The notes under the pieces were generated by a model. It was not told the DNA's origin. It worked only from the letters and a program-made list of their open reading frames with translations, and made no database searches. Both the position numbers and the translations under genes were made by a program. Shown here one piece after another: positions 59,989 through 64,000 of a stretch of 64,000 nucleotides of DNA; within the stretch, counting starts at the first letter, position 1; every line of letters starts with the position of its first letter. Source of the stretch: a bacterium 1XD42-54 (GTDB lineage: Bacteria > Bacillota > Clostridia > Lachnospirales > Lachnospiraceae); the NCBI GenBank assembly GCA_003612585.1, contig RAZH01000011.1, forward strand, positions 1-64,000. Reading direction: 5' to 3'.

Positions 59989-60884
59989 ATCTGCCCCACA
60001 ATCCGTTCATATCCGGCAGCGTTGGCTTTTACGTCTGTTAAGTAAAAAGCCCTGCAAAGCCCGTCCTGCGGTGTCACGTGGCGTCTTACGATGGTGGATC
60101 CGCCGCCCATAAAAACGGAGGGGATTGCCCGCAGGTCAAAGCCTGCCTCCATAATGGCAGACAGGATCCTCTCTGTATAACTGCGCCCATTCTTCTGGAT
60201 GATCTCTTTGGCTTTCGGATCCAGGCTGCAGCTGTTTCCATTCAGGACACGCTCGATCTGGATATCTGTCACAGACAGCCCGGTACTTCTGCGCACCTGT
60301 TCCATCGTTTCATCGATACAGCGGATAACGCCAAGCTCAAGGCTGCGGCAGGTAGCCGCATTAGGGACAGCATTATCCAGCCGCATCAGGTCCACAGTCC
60401 AGCCGCCAATGTCCACCAAAAGAACAGACGGCTCATCCCGGACATATTCCGGATGGAGAGCAAGCGCAGAATAGCCCTGGGGAAACAGTTTCACATCCTC
60501 AACCGTCAGTTCATATGCTTCATTTTCGTATCGGAAACAAAGCGGCTGCTCCTTCCGGAACAGATACTGCCGGAAAGCCGTCTTTTCCCTTCCGAAACCT
60601 GCAAGCGGCAATCCGGCTGCAAGGATGATCTTTCCTTTTCTCTCTGCCCGGCGGTATTCGATCTCCTGTGCCAATGCTGCCATAGTCAGCAGATAATAAT
60701 TATCATTGGCGGTCTTATCTTTCATAAGCGTCTGGCGTCCGGTACCGCAGACATAATAATTCCCCGCATACTGCAGCACGTTCTGCATCGTGTATGGCTC
60801 ATAGTCATACCGGGACAGTCCTGTTGGGAAACAGATATGCGGGGTTTTCATGGCATAATAGCCATGGTCGATTCCTATAATCAT
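59976..60884 (-). CDS. parM: ParM/StbA-type actin-like segregation ATPase
   Basis: This 302 aa actin-fold protein starts MIIGIDHGYYAMKTPHICFP (phosphate 1 motif), then YVCGTGRQTLMKDKTANDNY, GKIILAAGLPLAGFG, VLLVDIGGWTVDLMRL (phosphate 2) and IPSVFMGGGSTIVRRHV (adenosine motif). It polymerises to push apart DNA copies bound by ParR. On an ICE it could stabilise the replicating circular form. A 260 nt gene-free region upstream may hold the centromere. Confidence 0.88.
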   Translation of the reverse strand: MIIGIDHGYYAMKTPHICFPTGLSRYDYEPYTMQNVLQYAGNYYVCGTGRQTLMKDKTANDNYYLLTMAALAQEIEYRRAERKGKIILAAGLPLAGFGREKTAFRQYLFRKEQPLCFRYENEAYELTVEDVKLFPQGYSALALHPEYVRDEPSVLLVDIGGWTVDLMRLDNAVPNAATCRSLELGVIRCIDETMEQVRRSTGLSVTDIQIERVLNGNSCSLDPKAKEIIQKNGRSYTERILSAIMEAGFDLRAIPSVFMGGGSTIVRRHVTPQDGLCRAFYLTDVKANAAGYERIVGQMCAR

Positions 60885-61146
60885 AGGATCACATCCCTTC
60901 TATATTAATTTTTGAAACTGTGGGGGATCTTTGAACATCCGCTGTGGAAAACCTGCCGGGAAAGGGAGTACCTGCCGGCGGCGGGGATTTTTTTCCCAGC
61001 TGGTTAGGGTTTTCAAAAAAAAGCGGTAGACAGGACTTTTTGAAAAAGCCTGCCTGCCATCATTTAAAACTTTCCGTATCATGGTGCGGGACTGGATTAT
61101 GCTGGACTGGATTTTTATGGTTTCTCATCACTGCATTCTTTTCCCA
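60885..61146. other. Gene-free region upstream of parM (possible parC centromere or promoter)
   Basis: Short words repeat here: ggactgga occurs twice (about 61087 and 61101). A palindromic-looking tract, ccgggaaaggg...ccggcggcgggg, lies near 60955-60985. Type II partition loci usually have direct repeats just upstream of parM that serve as centromere and operator. The repeats here are few and imperfect, so this is only a positional call. Confidence 0.35.
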
Positions 61147-61770
61147 TCACAGCCCCTGCCTTTCTATCAGAAATGCCAGGATATCTTCCAGCGCATACTG
61201 GTAAATCAGATCAGCGTATCGGCTCCAGCAATCATTGATGGAGCAGGTAAGCAGGTCAACCTGATCCATGATATCCTTGGGTGGATTCATAGATTTTAGG
61301 ATTTTATCCTGCTGTAGCGATTTTTCCCGCCTTTTCTGATATTCTTCATCTTTCTTCAGGAATTCCATCTCTGCATCGCTGGTCCTTGCCTCTATCAGCA
61401 TATCCGCCAGTTTTTTCTTTCTTGCCACATCTCCATCCGGATTGATCTCCTTCTGGATGCTTCTTAACATCCGCCCGTAGGAGAATACATGAGACTGTCC
61501 ATAATAATAGTGGTATTCCTTTTCCAGACGCTCCATGTCATCCTGATTAGACAGGTATTCTTTTAAAGCATAGTGTTCTTTTTCGTTTAAAGTAACTGTA
61601 CCATCTCCATCCACCGCTTTCAACAGCATTGGATAATCTTTGATCAGTTTCTTCTGCCGTTTTTCTATATCCTGGTATTCCGCGTGTTCTTTTCTCAGAT
61701 AATTTACGATCTGCTCGCCCACTTTCATTTCTATGGCATCCATCCACAGTTCTTCTAATTGTACATGCAT
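61147..61770 (-). CDS. Helical ICE protein of unknown function (207 aa)
   Basis: From Met9 (61770, GGGAG eight bases upstream) it reads MHVQLEELWMDAIEMKVGEQ, YLRKEHAEYQDIEKRQKKLI, then YGQSHVFSYGRMLRSIQKEI, and ends YQYALEDILAFLIERQGL. It is nearly all helix with heptad-like charge patterns. I do not recognise the family with confidence. The gene precedes parM by about 260 nt. Confidence 0.6.
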   Translation of the reverse strand: MHVQLEELWMDAIEMKVGEQIVNYLRKEHAEYQDIEKRQKKLIKDYPMLLKAVDGDGTVTLNEKEHYALKEYLSNQDDMERLEKEYHYYYGQSHVFSYGRMLRSIQKEINPDGDVARKKKLADMLIEARTSDAEMEFLKKDEEYQKRREKSLQQDKILKSMNPPKDIMDQVDLLTCSINDCWSRYADLIYQYALEDILAFLIERQGL

Positions 61771-61894
61771 TCTGTCCGCTCCCTTCTTATTCATTGTGTT
61801 CTATCAAGCATTACACTATACCATTTTCGGCTGAGAAAGCTATTCACAGAATGCAACAAGATTTTCTTCCTCAGATCGTGCAAACTACCTATCA

Positions 61895-62620
61895 TCAGAT
61901 TCTGGACGGCTCATTTCGCTTTCGGGGCTTATCCCTATTTTTTTGTTTCGCCTTTTTAAGTTTCCGTACCTCAGCTGCCCCTTTTTCTACCATTGCTTTC
62001 AACTCCGGCAGTGAAGTATTCCAAATGGAAGAATCTTTGCTGAAAAAGCGGATGCCATGCGTTTTCATAATCATGTCACCTATTTCAGGATATACCGTAA
62101 CCACATCCGGCGGCTGCAATGGATACTCAATCAGGGGATGGTATTTGATCTCCCCGGATATTTTCTCCAGCACCCTTTCTTCCATTTCCGGTGTGCAATC
62201 TTCATAAGCACTCCGCCCGGTCAGTTCATGATAGGCTTCATCCCCAACATAATTAAGTGATTCAAATTCACAGTCTCCATACTTTTCTACCTTTGCTAAA
62301 GAATCCGGATTCTCCAGTGCTGCCATATAGATTTCTTTTCCCTGTGCGATCAGCCATGCCCTGAAATCCATAAATCCGTCATCCGAACAGCCATACTCTT
62401 TTATAAGTGTGGCTGCCGTCCAAAGCCTGTATTTATCGGCTGCATCCCGGTACCCGTGCATAATCGCATGAAATTGCAGAGATTGTTCCGGCGGCATACT
62501 AAGCAGTTCTTTTTTGATCCAGGAAATAGATGCGTCCATATCCTGTTCGCATTGATTTTTCGTTTCTTCCATGAGTTGCCAAAAAGTTCCTTTATTTATC
62601 TCAGTTATTTTACTACCCAT
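61895..62620 (-). CDS. DUF4240-domain protein
   Basis: From Met23 (62620, GGGAG seven bases upstream) this 241 aa protein reads KGTFWQLMEETKNQCEQDMD, AIMHGYRDAADKYRLWTAAT, CSDDGFMDFRAWLIAQGKEI, YMAALENPDSLAKVEKYGDC and LNYVGDEAYHEL. This is the DUF4240 pattern (Phe-Trp-x-Leu-Ile; Asp-Asp-Gly-Phe-x-Asp-Phe-Arg-x-Trp-Leu). The C-terminal tail is strongly basic. The function is unknown. It is often an accessory gene in mobile or polymorphic-toxin contexts. Confidence 0.8.
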   Translation of the reverse strand: MGSKITEINKGTFWQLMEETKNQCEQDMDASISWIKKELLSMPPEQSLQFHAIMHGYRDAADKYRLWTAATLIKEYGCSDDGFMDFRAWLIAQGKEIYMAALENPDSLAKVEKYGDCEFESLNYVGDEAYHELTGRSAYEDCTPEMEERVLEKISGEIKYHPLIEYPLQPPDVVTVYPEIGDMIMKTHGIRFFSKDSSIWNTSLPELKAMVEKGAAEVRKLKKAKQKNRDKPRKRNEPSRI

Positions 62621-62667
62621 ATCAAGTCTCCCTTGTTTATGAAATAATTTTGATATTTTGAACAAAC

Positions 62668-62708
62668 AAGAGACAGGAACTGTCAAATTGTAACAGTTCC
62701 TGTCTCTT
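62668..62708. terminator. Strong bidirectional terminator
   Basis: AAGAGACAGGAACTG and CAGTTCCTGTCTCTT form a perfect 15 bp stem with an 11 nt loop. T-runs lie on both strands (CTCTTTT on plus, CTCTTGTTTG on minus). It separates the 67 aa membrane protein gene from the DUF4240 gene and lies 48 nt before the latter's start. Confidence 0.85.
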
Positions 62709-62772
62709 TTACCCCTTTACATAACCATTCTGCAAAATCGTCTTATACTAATACCATCAAGGTTTATCTTTA

Positions 62773-62976
62773 TCAGATAATCTGCGGCATAAAACTTATA
62801 ACCACACAAACGAAAAGAATAATCAATACCCACTTTAAGACTGTACGCCTCTTGGTAATGAGTTCCTTGCCCAACCAGATAATAACCCCAGTCAAAAGCA
62901 AGATGGCAACGATGGCTCCGATAGCAGAAATAAGTATACTGGCAATATCTTGTGTAACTGATAACATAGCTGACAC
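62773..62976 (-). CDS. Small two-helix membrane protein (TcpD-like)
   Basis: This 67 aa protein reads MSAMLSVTQDIASILISAIG, AIVAILLLTGVIIWLGKELI, a basic turn TKRRTVLK and a second helix WVLIILFVCVVISFM. The size and topology resemble TcpD-type proteins of Gram-positive conjugation systems. It is the first minus-strand gene of the transfer region in this window. GGAAAGGAAG precedes the start. Confidence 0.65.
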   Translation of the reverse strand: MSAMLSVTQDIASILISAIGAIVAILLLTGVIIWLGKELITKRRTVLKWVLIILFVCVVISFMPQII

Positions 62977-63173
62977 TTCCTTTCCTGATTTGATAGTTGG
63001 TTTTTTGTTATATCCAGAATACTCTATTTACCTTAATTTGTACATGCGCACTTTAAATCCCTCTAGGCACGAATAAACTAAAAATCAGAAGATTTTTGTA
63101 ATAAATATACTATTTTGAAGCTCATTGGAAAGAATACTTAGCAATATGTTCCAAGGACAAGTTTTCCAGCATA

Positions 63174-63202
63174 TTGATAAGAAGAAACGTCCATTGTATA
63201 AT
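63174..63202 (+). promoter_or_regulatory. Near-consensus sigma-A promoter
   Basis: TTGATA (63174-63179) and a perfect TATAAT (63197-63202) are exactly 17 bp apart, and a TG lies directly before the -10. It drives the plus-strand gene at 63294, leaving a 5' leader of roughly 85 nt with no obvious hairpin. Confidence 0.8.
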
Positions 63203-63293
63203 AAATAATAGACTTTTCCATATTCATTTATAGAAATCGCATCAATTAATTATGACTAAATGGCCAAAGTAAATATAAAGGGGGCATCCACTT

Positions 63294-64000
63294 ATGGCGA
63301 ACAAAAGCACCAAACTTATGGTTGGCGTAAATGACCTATTAGATGAAATCCAAAATAATAGCCATAAAATTTTTTCTGGTAGTAACATAGCAATTTTATC
63401 CCTTATTGATCGTGAAAATGATAGTCGTTTACGGCTAATAATACCTGATAAATACTGGACAACGGAAACAGGGCAAAAAATTCATAATCGCCTTATGCTT
63501 AAATTAAATACTGATAATCCAGACATCAAGAATGGCAATAGAGGTGAACTCAGCAATCTATTAACTGGCAATGATGGACATACTGGTGTTAAAGCCACCC
63601 GTTTAGATCTTGCACGTGACCTTTCAGGAAATAATTTTTCTTATTTAGAAAATAGCAAATCCCAATTTAATGATTGGTTTTCAACATCACTTATTTCCGA
63701 AAGCTTTTCTATTCAATGCTTACCTAGCGTTTTTAAGTGTTTAACTCGAAACCTAAACAACATCAAAAAAGATAAGGGATCTTCGTATTCGAATAATGAC
63801 GCATTACGTTATGATATCAACTTGTTTCATAGAGCATTACAAAACTTATGTTCTGCCAAAAAATACTCTGACTTTTTTTGGTGGCTGTTTTTGTATGCAC
63901 TTTTTCAAGCAGAAATCACCAACTTTATTTCTTATTTTCCTCAAACACAGTATAAGCAGATTGCAGATTGTTTAAATACATCAAAAAGTAAATCTCTTTT
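63294..64000 (+). CDS. Unknown AT-rich gene, runs off the window (at least 235 aa)
   Basis: An open frame starts at ATG 63294 behind GGGGGCATCC and has no stop before the window end. It begins MANKSTKLMVGVNDLLDEIQ, then GSNIAILSLIDREND, LLTGNDGHTGVKATRLDLAR and YSDFFWWLFLYALFQAEITN. I recognise no family. It is rich in Asn, Ser, Lys and Leu, and more AT-rich than the transfer genes. It is divergent from them and has its own strong promoter. A separately acquired cargo gene, for example defence or regulation, is plausible. Confidence 0.75.
   Translation, partial: MANKSTKLMVGVNDLLDEIQNNSHKIFSGSNIAILSLIDRENDSRLRLIIPDKYWTTETGQKIHNRLMLKLNTDNPDIKNGNRGELSNLLTGNDGHTGVKATRLDLARDLSGNNFSYLENSKSQFNDWFSTSLISESFSIQCLPSVFKCLTRNLNNIKKDKGSSYSNNDALRYDINLFHRALQNLCSAKKYSDFFWWLFLYALFQAEITNFISYFPQTQYKQIADCLNTSKSKSL

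Noticed and set aside
63040-63065. A second AAAGTGCGC word (minus strand) as an alternative oriT nick site
   Set aside because: There is no adjacent inverted repeat of the expected type, and it lies upstream of the first transfer gene; the 44573 site fits better.
1-64000. CRISPR array, rRNA or tRNA genes
   Set aside because: No regularly spaced repeats, no rRNA-like stretches and no cloverleaf with a T-loop motif were noticed on reading either strand; the ICE end is in a protein gene, not a tRNA.

Overview
The window looks like a gut Bacillota chromosome of the Lachnospiraceae type that carries most of a large integrative and conjugative element (ICE). This rests on the Tad-locus arrangement (FHA/DUF6382, TadE, A24 peptidase, DUF5702), strong AGGAGG ribosome binding sites, a Tn1549/CTn-like transfer module and tet(W/32/O)-like cargo. 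Almost every gene lies on the minus strand, so operons read from high to low coordinates. All family names come from reading the sequence and from memory; no search was run.

Host flank (1-5958): a GNAT acetyltransferase on the plus strand, then the distal half of a Tad (type IVb pilus) locus: DUF5702 pseudopilin-like protein, TadE-like protein, A24 prepilin peptidase, second TadE, FHA protein. Just upstream of DUF5702 only the C-terminal 33 codons of a Flp-type pilin remain. The ICE therefore appears to have integrated inside the pilin gene, and the rest of the Tad locus should lie beyond the other end of the element, outside this window.

Recombination module (about 5959-13709): two paralogous TnpC/DUF6262 proteins, three different tyrosine recombinases in a Tn554-like set, and a DinG-type helicase. 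Cargo and regulatory region (about 13.7-29.6 kb): a mosaic of small regulators, gene remnants and resistance-type genes. It includes a sigma-like protein, XRE regulators, a PadR-YjdF pair, a Vat/CatB-like acetyltransferase, an erythromycin-esterase-like lipoprotein beside an Agr-type two-component system, repeated orphan winged-helix genes, a methyltransferase, and a ribosomal-protection tetracycline resistance gene with its leader-peptide attenuator.

Transfer module (29.7-62.98 kb): CwlT-like hydrolase, VirB4, PrgI, TrbL/VirB6-like protein, small pilin-like membrane protein, VirD4, DUF4314, ArdC/LtrC-like protein, PcfB/DUF3801, MOB relaxase and MobC. A candidate oriT lies at 44.57-44.61 kb. 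Further upstream are a DNA methyltransferase, a primase-like toprim protein, a SAM synthetase, class B sortase, gamma-glutamylcyclotransferase, a giant LPXTG-type adhesin with a possible thioester domain, an amidoligase, a C5-cytosine methyltransferase, and a ParMR-type partition pair. Several hairpin-plus-T-run signals sit only 10-40 nt before downstream genes here, which hints at antitermination control of a long operon. At 63294 a divergent, AT-rich plus-strand gene of unknown function starts from a near-consensus promoter and runs off the window.

The most interesting points are the amidoligase/cyclotransferase/sortase/thioester-adhesin neighbourhood, the pilin-gene insertion, the oriT candidate, and two genes (cytosine methyltransferase and virD4) whose conserved N-termini are in frame but lack ATG/GTG/TTG starts.
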